From: Enterobacterales bacterium
GTDB taxonomy: Bacteria; Pseudomonadota; Gammaproteobacteria; Enterobacterales; Enterobacteriaceae
Assembly (NCBI GenBank): GCA_015654925.1
Contig: JAATFX010000043.1
Span: 100,288 to 164,287, forward strand
Direction: 5' to 3'
Length of the DNA: 64,000 nt
Shown: in pieces, positions 52,627 through 61,092 of the stretch
Numbering within the stretch: position 1 is the stretch's first letter
Layout of the letters: every line of letters starts with the position of its first letter
The notes under the pieces: model-generated
Databases searched by the model: none
What the model was told of the DNA's origin: nothing
What the model saw: the letters and a program-made list of their open reading frames with translations, nothing else
Made by a program: the position numbers and the translations under genes

Positions 52627-52703
52627 TTTTGGGATTTATGTCACAGAATTGAGTTTACATTTTCGCCTACACTCCGGACATCTTCACCAAATTGAGGTCC
52701 TTT

Positions 52704-53153
52704 ATGCTGGCTAAATGGTTAACCACCGACAGGATTGCCATTGTTGAACGGGTAGCCGATTGGCGCGAGGCCGTCGAGCTGAGCGCGCGTCCGCTGCTGG
52801 CCCAGGGAGCCATAACTCCCGGCTATATCGAGGCGATTTTCGCCTCCCACGCGGATATCGGGCCTTATTATGTGCTGGCTCCGGGCTTGGCCATGCCCCA
52901 CGCCCGGCCGGAAAAAGGTGCGATCAGGGCCGCGCTGTCCTTGCTGCATATCAAGCAGGGCGTCAGCTTCGAGTCGGCGGAAAACGATCCCGTGCGGGTG
53001 GTGATTTTGCTGTGCGCCCAAAACGGCGACGAGCATTTGGCCATGATTTCCCGCCTGGCCGAGTTGTTCAGCGATGAAGACGATTTACCGGCCCTGCTGG
53101 CGGCGGATACCTATCCGGCCATCCAGGCGCTGATTGACAAATACTCACTTTAA
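52704..53153 (+). CDS. PTS IIA component, ascorbate/UlaC-like
   Basis: A 149-residue IIA protein of the mannitol/fructose/ascorbate fold. The phosphorylated residue is His66 in GLAMPHARPEKG. It accepts phosphate from HPr and passes it to the IIB encoded next. ATG 52704 follows GAGGTCC. First gene of the operon. Confidence 0.9.
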   Translation: MLAKWLTTDRIAIVERVADWREAVELSARPLLAQGAITPGYIEAIFASHADIGPYYVLAPGLAMPHARPEKGAIRAALSLLHIKQGVSFESAENDPVRVVILLCAQNGDEHLAMISRLAELFSDEDDLPALLAADTYPAIQALIDKYSL

Positions 53154-53166
53154 TTTAGGGCTGATT

Positions 53167-53433
53167 ATGAAAAAGATTCTGATTGTATGCGGTAACGGTT
53201 TAGGCAGCAGCTTTATCGTGGAAATGAATGTCAAAAAAATCATCAAGGAATTGGGTAAAGAGGCTGAAGTGAGCCATACGGATTTAAGTTCCGCCAAATC
53301 GGAAGCCGCGGATATTTATATCGGTTCCAATGATATTATTTCCGGGTTGGATGACGGCGTGCGCAACGTATTCGGTTTAAGTAATCTTTTAGATAATAAT
53401 AAGATAAAAGAGATCCTTGCCAATAATTTATAA
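53167..53433 (+). CDS. PTS IIB component, ascorbate/UlaB-like
   Basis: An 88-residue IIB protein with the P-loop ILIVCGNGLGSSF, phosphorylated on Cys8. The open frame begins 33 bp upstream in the previous gene, but the ATG at 53167, 13 bp after the IIA stop with an AGGG site, gives the family N-terminus. Transfers phosphate from IIA to the incoming sugar. Confidence 0.92.
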   Translation: MKKILIVCGNGLGSSFIVEMNVKKIIKELGKEAEVSHTDLSSAKSEAADIYIGSNDIISGLDDGVRNVFGLSNLLDNNKIKEILANNL

Positions 53434-53462
53434 TTTATCCACGGCAGTTTATGGAGCATGCA

Positions 53463-54722
53463 ATGCTTACGTTCATTATTAATGATGTATTAGGGACGCC
53501 TGCAATTCTGGTGGGGTTATTTTCGCTATGCGGGTTAATCCTTCAGAAGAAATCTTTTTCCGACACGGTATCCGGCACCCTGAAAACCATTATGGGTTTT
53601 CTTATCCTGATTGCCGGGGCGGGCGTAATTGCCACTACGCTAACCAGCTTCAGCGAGCTGTTTGTCCATTCCTTTAATATTCAGGGCGTAGTCCCGAATA
53701 ATGATGTGGTCGCCGCGCTGGCGCAGAAAAATTTCGGCACTTCCACGGCGATGATTATGATTTTCGGCATGCTGGTGAATATCGTCCTGGCCCGTATTAC
53801 CCCGCTTAAATATATTTTCCTCACCGGCCACCATACCCTGTATATGGCGGCCATGCTGGCGGTAATCCTCTCCACCGGCGGGCTGGGCGGATGGGTGCTG
53901 GTGACCACCGGGGCCATTATCCTCGGCGCCCTGATGGTGATTTCGCCGGCGATTTTGCAGCCGTTTACCCGCAAAATCACCGGCAGCGACGATTTTGCCC
54001 TGGGGCATTTCGGCTCCACCGGGTATTTATGCGCCGCCCTGGTGGGTAAAGTGGTCGGTAAAAACAGCCGGTCCACCGAAGAGTTCAAGGTGCCAAAATA
54101 CCTTAAATTCCTCCATGATTCGTCCATAGCCATTGCGTTGACCATGACCGTTTTATTTGTCGTACTGGTCTTGATTGCCGGCAAATCTTTTACCGAAACC
54201 CAGGTCAGCGGCGGGCAGAATTATATTATCTTCGCCATTATCCAGGCGATTACATTTGCCGCGGGTGTGTATATTATCCTGGCCGGCGTGCGGATGGTAA
54301 TTGCGGAAATCGTGCCGGCGTTCAAGGGCATCGCCGATAAAGTGGTCAAGGATGCCAAACCGGCGCTGGATTGCCCGACGGTATTTCCGTTTGCGCCCAA
54401 CGCGGTTATTATCGGTTTTTTAAGCAGCTTTTGCGCCGGATTGATCAGCATGTTTTTCTTCCCGATGCTGGGGTTGAGCGTTATCGTGCCGGGACTGGTG
54501 CCGCACTTTTTCTGCGGCGCTACCGCGGGAGTCTATGGTAATTCCACCGGCGGGCGCCGGGGGGCGATTATCGGGGCTTTTGCCAACGGCCTGATTATTT
54601 CGTTCCTACCCGCGATATTATTATCGGTGCTGGGGGATTTGTCCGCCTCCACCACCTTCGGCGACGCCGATTTTGGGATTGTCGGCATTGCGCTGGGTAA
54701 ATTTATGACGCTATTCCATTGA
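53463..54722 (+). CDS. PTS IIC component, UlaA/SgaT-like
   Basis: A 419-residue permease of the ascorbate-galactitol-type IIC superfamily, with some ten to eleven helices. UlaA-like marks are LQKKSFSDTVSGTLKTIMGF and PHFFCGATAGVYGNSTGGRRG. The ATG at 53463 has GGAG 6 bp upstream; an ATG at 53451 is less good. None of the ulaDEF-type catabolic genes follows, so the substrate could be ascorbate or another sugar acid processed elsewhere. Confidence 0.9.
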   Translation: MLTFIINDVLGTPAILVGLFSLCGLILQKKSFSDTVSGTLKTIMGFLILIAGAGVIATTLTSFSELFVHSFNIQGVVPNNDVVAALAQKNFGTSTAMIMIFGMLVNIVLARITPLKYIFLTGHHTLYMAAMLAVILSTGGLGGWVLVTTGAIILGALMVISPAILQPFTRKITGSDDFALGHFGSTGYLCAALVGKVVGKNSRSTEEFKVPKYLKFLHDSSIAIALTMTVLFVVLVLIAGKSFTETQVSGGQNYIIFAIIQAITFAAGVYIILAGVRMVIAEIVPAFKGIADKVVKDAKPALDCPTVFPFAPNAVIIGFLSSFCAGLISMFFFPMLGLSVIVPGLVPHFFCGATAGVYGNSTGGRRGAIIGAFANGLIISFLPAILLSVLGDLSASTTFGDADFGIVGIALGKFMTLFH

Positions 54723-54748
54723 TTACGGATATCGCCGCGTAAAACGCC

Positions 54749-54782
54749 GCCGCCCGCCGGATAGCGCTATCCGGCGGGCGGC
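54749..54782. terminator. Bidirectional terminator-like palindrome
   Basis: A perfect 34-bp palindrome (17-bp arms) 26 bp after the PTS IIC stop and 32 bp from the end of the convergent DUF2461 gene. As it is symmetric it can end transcripts from both sides, though no T-run flanks it. Confidence 0.7.
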
Positions 54783-54814
54783 CGTGTCATATCATCGCCT
54801 GCGGGGCCGCTGAT

Positions 54815-55519
54815 TTACAAATCCTCCAGCGGAATCGGTTTAAGCGTCTCCACCTTCATCAAAAAATCATATAGCGGTTGCAGTTGCCGGAAACCCCGCG
54901 CCAGCCGCGATGCCAGCTCCGCGGAAAACAGCGCGTCGACATGGGTATCGGTGGCCATCACCGCAAACGATTTACGGTTGTACCACTGGGCGAGGGCCGG
55001 TTCCTGCTCCTTGATTAACGGGCGTTTGTAACTTTCCCCCGCTAATTCGAACGGTGCGCGGCAGCGGGCCGCGGCGGCGGCAAAATCCTGCGGCTGGCGC
55101 AGCATCAAATGACGGAACCGATCCATGGTCGCTTTGCTGGCGGAGTAATATCCCAGGCCATAATGGAAAAAGTCCGGCGTAATTTCAAAAAAGTAAACCG
55201 GGGCGTCGGTCCACTCTTTCGACGGCCGCTTGAACGTTAGCCACATGCGGTTGCGGTATAACGATTTATCCTTGGAGAACCGCGTATCGCGATACATGCG
55301 CGACAGGGTTTTGCCGATGGCCGGCCTGGTCTCGAAACGATGGTCGATGGCCAGCATGGCGGGGGCCAGTTGCTCCACCAGCGCCCGGAACGGCGATAAT
55401 AATTCGCGGTTGTATATTTCCCTATGGGACTCGAACCATTCTTTGCTGTTTTCCCTGACGATTTGCTGTAAAAATTCCAATCCGGCAGGGGTGAACCCCT
55501 GAAAAGAAGATGATTGCAC
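54815..55519 (-). CDS. DUF2461 domain-containing protein
   Basis: A 234-residue cytoplasmic protein of family DUF2461 (TIGR02453). Conserved pieces are LQQIVRENSKEWFESHR at the start, SRMYRDTRFSKDKSLYR, and VYFFEITPDFFHYGLGYY. The function of the family is unknown. The GTG at 55519 preceded by GGGGA is my choice of start; a TTG at 55537 adds six residues. It stands alone and converges on the PTS operon. Confidence 0.85.
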   Translation of the reverse strand: MQSSSFQGFTPAGLEFLQQIVRENSKEWFESHREIYNRELLSPFRALVEQLAPAMLAIDHRFETRPAIGKTLSRMYRDTRFSKDKSLYRNRMWLTFKRPSKEWTDAPVYFFEITPDFFHYGLGYYSASKATMDRFRHLMLRQPQDFAAAAARCRAPFELAGESYKRPLIKEQEPALAQWYNRKSFAVMATDTHVDALFSAELASRLARGFRQLQPLYDFLMKVETLKPIPLEDL

Positions 55520-55645
55520 GGTTATCCCCGCGGGCAAAAACCTTACTTTAACGCCTCGCGGCGCGCTTTCCTATACTCTGGCGAGGCGTTAGCGGTTATA
55601 TGTAGTAGGTCGGCGTTTCAGCATTTATTTTAAGAGGGATAAGGG

Positions 55646-57283
55646 ATGAACGAGTTAAGCAAGGCCAAAATGAAAAAAACGGCGCTGGCCCTGGCCGCGA
55701 TCGGTGTTTTATTCCCCGCGCTGCCGGCGTGGGCGGCGGCGGTGCCGCCGGGGGTGGAACTGGCGGCTAAACAGGAAATCGTGCGTAATAACGGCAGCGA
55801 GCCGGCGTCCCTCGACCCCCATAAAGTGGAGAGCGACGTGGAATTTAATATTATCAGCGACTTTTTCGAGGGGCTGGTGAGCGTCGATAACGACGGCAGC
55901 GTGCGTCCGCGCCTGGCGGCGAGCTGGGAGAATAGCAATAATACCGTCTGGACCTTCCATCTGCGCCCGGGCCTGACCTGGTCAAACGGCGATCCCCTGA
56001 CCGCCGACGACGTGGTATTCAGCTGGCGCCGGCTGGTCGATCCGCATACCGCTTCGCCCTATGAAAGCTATCTGGGCAATATGCATGTGGCGAACGCGCG
56101 CGAGATTATCGACGGCAAACAGCCGCCCGACGCTCTTGGCGTCAAGGCGCTGGACGCCCGGACGGTGCAGGTGACCCTGACGCAGCCGACGGCGTATTTC
56201 CTGCAAATGCTGGCCCATCCGTCCCTGATGCCCATCGAGCAAAAAGCGGTGGAGCAATTTAAGGAAAAATGGACCCAGCCGGGCAATATGGTCACCAGCG
56301 GCGCGTATACCCTGGGGGACTGGGTGGTCAACGAACGGCTGGTGGGCGTGCGCAATCCCCGCTACTGGGACAACGCCCATACGGTTATCAATAAGGTCAC
56401 CTATCTGACCATCGGCTCGGAAACGGCGGACGTCAACCGCTATAAAACCGGCGAGATCGATGTCACTTATACCCTGCCGCAGACGCTGTTCGCCTCCCTG
56501 CAAAAGGAACTGGGGAACCAGGTGCATGTCTCCCCCAAGCTGGCCACGTATTATTACCAGTTCAATACGCTAAAAGCGCCGTTTAACGACCCCCGGGTGC
56601 GCCAGGCGCTCAATCTGGGGCTGGATAAGGATATTATCGCCAGCAAAGTGCTGGGCATGGGCCAGATCCCCGCCTGGCTGATCGGCCAGGAAAAGATCGG
56701 CGGCGTGACGCTGCAAAAACCGGATTATGCCGCCTGGCCGCGGGAAAAGCGTCTAGCCGAAGCGAAAAAACTGCTGGCCGCGGCCGGGTTCGGTCCCGAC
56801 CATCCGCTGGTATTCTCGCTGTTGTATAACACGTCGGAGTCGCATCAGCGTATCGCCATCGCGGCCAGTTCCATGTGGAAGAAAAACCTGGGGGTGGAGG
56901 CCAAGTTGCAAAATCAGGAGTGGAAAACCATGCTTGATACCATGCATCACGGTAATTTCGATCTGGTGCGCTACGCGTGGGTGGCCGATTATGACGATGA
57001 TTCGACGTTCCTGAATAATTTCCGCACCGGCGATAGCGAAAATACCTCCCATTATGCCAACCCGGTGTTTGACGAGGCGCTGAAAAACGCCGCCCAGGCC
57101 GCGACCGTGGCCGAACGGGGCAAATATTACCAGCAGGCGGAAGATGTCTTGGCCAAAGACGTGCCCGCCATTGCGGTCTACCACTATGTGGGCACCAAAT
57201 TGGTCAAACCCTATATCGGCGGTTTTAGCATGAGTCCGCTGGACTTCTTTTATACCAAAGATCTTTACGTCATCCAGCATTAA
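55646..57283 (+). CDS. Oligopeptide-binding protein (OppA/MppA-like)
   Basis: A 545-residue periplasmic peptide-binding protein of SBP family 5. The signal peptide ends about residue 31 (PAWAAA); marks include NNGSEPASLDPHKVESDV and LRPGLTWSNGDPLTADDV, both typical of OppA. It probably binds tripeptides or murein peptides. No opp permease or ATPase gene is adjacent, so it may share the transporter of another locus, as MppA does. AGGGATAAGGG precedes the ATG. Confidence 0.92.
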   Translation: MNELSKAKMKKTALALAAIGVLFPALPAWAAAVPPGVELAAKQEIVRNNGSEPASLDPHKVESDVEFNIISDFFEGLVSVDNDGSVRPRLAASWENSNNTVWTFHLRPGLTWSNGDPLTADDVVFSWRRLVDPHTASPYESYLGNMHVANAREIIDGKQPPDALGVKALDARTVQVTLTQPTAYFLQMLAHPSLMPIEQKAVEQFKEKWTQPGNMVTSGAYTLGDWVVNERLVGVRNPRYWDNAHTVINKVTYLTIGSETADVNRYKTGEIDVTYTLPQTLFASLQKELGNQVHVSPKLATYYYQFNTLKAPFNDPRVRQALNLGLDKDIIASKVLGMGQIPAWLIGQEKIGGVTLQKPDYAAWPREKRLAEAKKLLAAAGFGPDHPLVFSLLYNTSESHQRIAIAASSMWKKNLGVEAKLQNQEWKTMLDTMHHGNFDLVRYAWVADYDDDSTFLNNFRTGDSENTSHYANPVFDEALKNAAQAATVAERGKYYQQAEDVLAKDVPAIAVYHYVGTKLVKPYIGGFSMSPLDFFYTKDLYVIQH

Positions 57284-57289
57284 CCCCGG

Positions 57290-57326
57290 CGCCGGCCCGG
57301 ATACCCCGCACCGATCCGGGCCGGCG
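57290..57326 (+). terminator. Terminator-like hairpin after the oppA-like gene
   Basis: Perfect 13-bp stem (57290-57302 with 57314-57326, 11-base loop), starting 7 bp after the stop codon. No T-run follows. Confidence 0.6.
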
Positions 57327-57419
57327 GCTTGCGCCGCCCGGCGGAACATCCCCCAATGGTTTACCCGTGAAGCCGGTTATTTGCCCGCGTAAGAGCGACC
57401 CGATCGGCGTGCTGATTAA

Positions 57420-57474
57420 GTTACTTGCATTATGCAATCCACTTGGTTAAAGTGACTTGCAACATGAAAGTAAC
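57420..57474. promoter_or_regulatory. Candidate HxlR operator cluster upstream of the efflux pair
   Basis: Three related half-sites: GTTACTT (57420-57426), AAAGTGACTT (57449-57458) and AAAGTAAC (57467-57474), two of which form an imperfect inverted repeat around GCAACATG. The pattern GTnACTT/AAGTnAC fits sites of MarR/HxlR-type regulators. The HxlR gene lies at the end of the operon that begins 115 bp downstream. Confidence 0.5.
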
Positions 57475-57589
57475 TGGTTGTCGGCGGGCAGACTGACGCG
57501 CCGAGTCAGCCTGCCCGGTAGCGGAAGCCATGCCGATGCGGGCATGGCGTCACAGCGGCGCGCGAATCTTTGGCATTGAGCATATTTCC

Positions 57590-58651
57590 ATGACCCCGGA
57601 GCAGCATTTTAATCGTTGGGTACAATTTGCCCTGTTGGTTTTCATCCTGGCGTTTGCGTATTTTATTGTCGCCGACACCCATATGCCGCTGACCCCGGAG
57701 TCGCGCTTGCTGCGGCCGGTAGTGCCGGTGGCGTCCCAGGTCGCCGGGCGGGTGATCGGGGTGGCGGTGCGGGCCAACCAGCATGTCGCGCGCGGGCAGT
57801 TACTGTTTACCCTCGATGACGGCACGTTCCGCCTGGCGGTGGCGAAAGCCGCGCTGGCCCTGGAACAAGCCGTGCGTGAAAACGGCGAACTGGATGCCCA
57901 GATCGCTTTCGCCGCGGCCGACGTGCGGTCCGCCCGCATTGAAGCCGATAACCAGCAGCGCGACCTGGGCCGCTATGAGGCGCTGAGCGCCAGCCAAAGC
58001 ATTTCCGCCCAGACCCGCGATCAGACCCGGGCCAAGTACCGCACCGCCGTGGCCAGGATAGCGGCGGCCGAAGCCAGGCTCGGCCAGCTGCGCACCCAGC
58101 GCGGTACGGCGGGCAACGACAACCTGCAACTGCGACAAGCGCGTAACGCCCTGGCCGAAGCGCAGCTGGCATTGGATTATACCCGGGTGCATGCCGCCAT
58201 CGCCGGCGTGGTGAGCAATCTCCAACTGACGGCGGGGGATTACGCCGCCACCGGCAGCCCGGTGCTCGCCCTGGTGGGCGATAACCCGGATTTGGTGGCG
58301 GATTTCCGTGAAAAAAGCCTGCGCCGGGCGCTTGCCGGCACTCCGGCCCGGGTGAGCTTCGACGCGCTGCCCGGACGGGTGTTTGCCGCCCATGTAGCGT
58401 CCCATGAGGCGGGGGTCAGCGACGGGCAATATTTGGCCAACGGCACCCTGGCCGAACCGGATGTTTCCGATCGCTGGGTACGCGATGCCCAGCGCATGCG
58501 CATCCATCTGGTGCTTGACGAATGGCCGGCCCGGCCGCTCCCTACCGGGGCGCGGGCCACGGTACAATTGCTGCCCGGCGACAATCCCATCGCGCGCTGG
58601 CTGGGCGGCGTGCAAATTTATCTGGTCAGCCTGATCCATTATGTCTACTGA
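57590..58651 (+). CDS. HlyD-family membrane fusion protein (AaeA/YibH-like)
   Basis: A 353-residue periplasmic adaptor with one N-terminal membrane helix (about 9-28), a split lipoyl/biotinyl-like domain (VASQVAGRVIGVAV and HAAIAGVVSNLQLTAGDY) and a long coiled coil between. It links an inner-membrane pump with the periplasm. It overlaps the next gene by 11 bp, so the two products should form one efflux system. The frame starts further upstream, but the ATG at 57590 is best. Confidence 0.87.
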   Translation: MTPEQHFNRWVQFALLVFILAFAYFIVADTHMPLTPESRLLRPVVPVASQVAGRVIGVAVRANQHVARGQLLFTLDDGTFRLAVAKAALALEQAVRENGELDAQIAFAAADVRSARIEADNQQRDLGRYEALSASQSISAQTRDQTRAKYRTAVARIAAAEARLGQLRTQRGTAGNDNLQLRQARNALAEAQLALDYTRVHAAIAGVVSNLQLTAGDYAATGSPVLALVGDNPDLVADFREKSLRRALAGTPARVSFDALPGRVFAAHVASHEAGVSDGQYLANGTLAEPDVSDRWVRDAQRMRIHLVLDEWPARPLPTGARATVQLLPGDNPIARWLGGVQIYLVSLIHYVY

Positions 58652-59738
58652 AACCCCAACCTCAATCCCGGCCCCGGCCGGCGGGCGGTTCAACCCCGGA
58701 CGGTGGTTGCCGCTGGCCGGCCACCCGCTCTCGGCCAACGATTTACGCCAATGCCTGCGCGCGGCGGCGGCCGGCACCCTGGGGTTTTTGGCGTGCAAGA
58801 TCTTCGACTGGAATTACGGCGTGTTTTTTACCGTTTATCCGGTTTTGCTGGTGGGGCTGCTGCCGGTATTCAGCGGCCATATTGCCCGCCAGTTTGTGGC
58901 CGCGGCCATGATCAATAGCGTGGAGGTAGGACTGATCGCCGGATTTTTCAGCCATATGCCGCTCGTGATGACGATTATCGTCTTCGGGCTGTTTTTTTTC
59001 CGTTTCCGGTTGATGAGCCGCGGCCCGCTGCTGCTGTTTGGCGTCAGCAGCGTCATCAGCCTGAGCGTCATGTTTAATTTTGCCAGCTACCCGACCACCG
59101 ATCTGTACGATCTGCTGATCGGCAATGTGGCGGCGACCTGGCTGTCGGTGCTGATCGCCGCCCTGGTCTACTATTGGTTTCCCGATGCCGACCCCCGCAG
59201 CCCGCCGCCGCGGGTGGAAAAAAGCATCGAGCGCATCCGCCATGAAACCCTGCTGGGGGCCAGCCTGGCCACCTTGTCGTTTTTGGTATTTCAGCTTATG
59301 AGCCTGCACGATTCGCTGTCCGCGCAGGTGGCATCCATATTGATCCTGTTTCCCATGCATTACCGGGGCATTATCGCGGCCGCGCGCTGGCGGGTAATCG
59401 GGGTTATCCTGGGCTGTTTTTTCGGCCTGCTGGTGCAATTACTGCTGTATGATAATTTCCATATGCTGCTGCTGATACTGCCGCTGTTCTGGGTCGGGTT
59501 AATGCTGGGCGCGCGCATGCACGTCACCGAAAAGGTCGGCTCCGGTATCGGCTTCGGCGCCATGACCACCGTGGCCATTTTGTTTGGGCAATATTTGCAG
59601 CCGAACCAGGATCTGGTTTATACCGATCTGTATCGGATCGGTTCGGTGGCGGTGGCGCTGCTGGTGACGCTGGCGGCGGTGTATATAGCGCACACCGTGC
59701 TTAATCTGTTTGCCGCCACCCGGTTTATCCCCGATTAA
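58641..59738 (+). CDS. DUF2955/FUSC-like inner-membrane efflux protein
   Basis: A 365-residue protein with about ten hydrophobic segments, resembling the DUF2955 family, a relative of the aromatic-acid exporter AaeB. Charged cytosolic segment PDADPRSPPPRVEKSIERIR lies mid-protein. With the overlapping HlyD gene it probably exports an organic acid or drug. It is about half the length of AaeB and lacks its large cytosolic domain. Confidence 0.85.
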   Translation: MSTETPTSIPAPAGGRFNPGRWLPLAGHPLSANDLRQCLRAAAAGTLGFLACKIFDWNYGVFFTVYPVLLVGLLPVFSGHIARQFVAAAMINSVEVGLIAGFFSHMPLVMTIIVFGLFFFRFRLMSRGPLLLFGVSSVISLSVMFNFASYPTTDLYDLLIGNVAATWLSVLIAALVYYWFPDADPRSPPPRVEKSIERIRHETLLGASLATLSFLVFQLMSLHDSLSAQVASILILFPMHYRGIIAAARWRVIGVILGCFFGLLVQLLLYDNFHMLLLILPLFWVGLMLGARMHVTEKVGSGIGFGAMTTVAILFGQYLQPNQDLVYTDLYRIGSVAVALLVTLAAVYIAHTVLNLFAATRFIPD

Positions 59739-59838
59739 GGCGCCGGGGGTTGATACGGGCAGCGGACAATTAACGCCTTGCATGCGGGTTAATGGCCGAT
59801 TAGCCTGCAAGGGGACAGTGGATAATGGGGGATACCCG

Positions 59839-60372
59839 GTGAAACATTCCGATTTCAGCGCGCTGCCGTGCCCGGTGGCGCGCAGCGTGGACAGGGTGGG
59901 CGAGTGGTGGAGCATTATGATCCTGCGCGACGCGCTGGCGGGCCTCACGCGCTTTGATGAATTCCAGAAAAGCCTGGGCATCGCCCCGAATATCCTGACG
60001 CGGCGGCTTAACGATCTGGTGGATGCGGGGCTGCTGGCAAAGGCGCGATATTGCCAAAAGCCGCCCCGGTATGAATATTTGCTCACGGATACCGGCCGGG
60101 ACTTCCATATGGTCATGATGACCTTTGTGGAATGGGGCAACCGCCATTTCGCCCCCGAAGGTCATAGCACGGAAATCATCGATCGGGAAACCGGCCGGCC
60201 GGTACGCCTCGGGCTGGTCGATCTCGATACCGGGCTGCCCATCAGTAGCGAACGCCACCAAATGGGCCCCGGCCCCGGCGCCAGCGCGCGTATACGTTAT
60301 CGTTTTGATTATATCGCCCGCAAGCTCGCGGGCGGCGAAGCCGACGTGAAATTTGACCCGCCGCCGCGCTAG
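59839..60372 (+). CDS. HxlR-family transcriptional regulator
   Basis: A 177-residue winged-helix regulator. The HxlR opening CPVARSVDRVGEWWSIMILRD with its conserved Cys is clear, then FQKSLGIAPNILTRRLNDL as recognition region. Redox or electrophile sensing via Cys is common in the family. The GTG at 59839 after GGGGGA is preferred over an ATG at 59782. It follows the efflux pair by 100 bp and its 3' end overlaps convergent dcuR by 4 bp. Confidence 0.87.
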   Translation: MKHSDFSALPCPVARSVDRVGEWWSIMILRDALAGLTRFDEFQKSLGIAPNILTRRLNDLVDAGLLAKARYCQKPPRYEYLLTDTGRDFHMVMMTFVEWGNRHFAPEGHSTEIIDRETGRPVRLGLVDLDTGLPISSERHQMGPGPGASARIRYRFDYIARKLAGGEADVKFDPPPR

Positions 60373-61088
60373 CGCGGCGAATGCTGTTTTAACGCATCCA
60401 GCCGGTCCGGCAGCAACCGGTACTGGTAGGCCGGCCGGCCGGCCGAACCATAAAAGATAGAGGTTTGGAGCGTGCCGGCTTCCGCCAGATAAATCAGGTA
60501 TTTACGGCAAGAAACCCGGGAGATTTTAATTTCGTTCGCCAGTGTATCCGTGGAGAACTCCTGCTGCTGATGTTGCTCAATCCATTCACAAATGGTGCGC
60601 AGGGTAATGGCCGTCAGTCCCTTGGGCAGTTTTTTCTGCTCCTGCTGCGCGCCGGTATGATGCAGTAAATTATCCACTTCCGCCTGGATCACGTTTTCGT
60701 GCCGGTCCAACAGCGCTTTCTCCTGGCGGTAGCCCGTCAGCGCCTGCTCGAAGCGCGCAAATTGAAAGGGTTTGATTAAATAATCCACCACGCCGTATTT
60801 CATGGCTTTTTTAACGGTGGAGACGTCGCTGGCGGAGGAAATCACGATCACATCGGTTTGCTCGCTGAAGGCGCGGATAGTGGGCAGCAGATCCAGCCCG
60901 TTGTCCTGCTGCATATAGATGTCCAGCAGGACTAAATCAATGGCGTTATCGGGCTGGGTCAACAGGGTTTTCGCCTGTTGCAGCGTGGATACGCTGGCCA
61001 GGCAGCGAAAACCGCTCACCTGGTTGAGGTAGCATTTATTGAGTTCCGCCACCATGGCGTCGTCATCGACAATCAATACATTAATCAT
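60369..61088 (-). CDS. dcuR: C4-dicarboxylate response regulator DcuR
   Basis: A 239-residue response regulator, same length as in E. coli. The receiver domain has the phosphorylated Asp56 (LLDIYM) and KPFQFARF near residue 110; the C-terminal CitB-type DNA-binding part includes STDTLANEIKISRVSCRKYL. It is phosphorylated by DcuS and activates genes for fumarate respiration and C4-dicarboxylate uptake. It lies 4 bp after dcuS. Confidence 0.96.
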   Translation of the reverse strand: MINVLIVDDDAMVAELNKCYLNQVSGFRCLASVSTLQQAKTLLTQPDNAIDLVLLDIYMQQDNGLDLLPTIRAFSEQTDVIVISSASDVSTVKKAMKYGVVDYLIKPFQFARFEQALTGYRQEKALLDRHENVIQAEVDNLLHHTGAQQEQKKLPKGLTAITLRTICEWIEQHQQQEFSTDTLANEIKISRVSCRKYLIYLAEAGTLQTSIFYGSAGRPAYQYRLLPDRLDALKQHSPR

Positions 61089-61092
61089 ACGT

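Larger units (their letters stand above)
57284..57589. other. Intergenic region between oppA-like and efflux genes
   Basis: 306 bp holding the oppA-like terminator hairpin and a cluster of GTTACTT/AAGTAAC half-sites (57420-57474). Nothing else was recognised. Confidence 0.6.

Noticed and set aside
52630..52665. Possible CRP site before the PTS IIA gene (near ATGTCACAG)
   Set aside because: Both half-sites differ from TGTGA/TCACA at several bases; too weak to report.
57427..57437. TGCATTATGCA palindrome as a separate operator
   Set aside because: Short AT-rich palindrome inside the GTTACTT cluster; not clearly independent.
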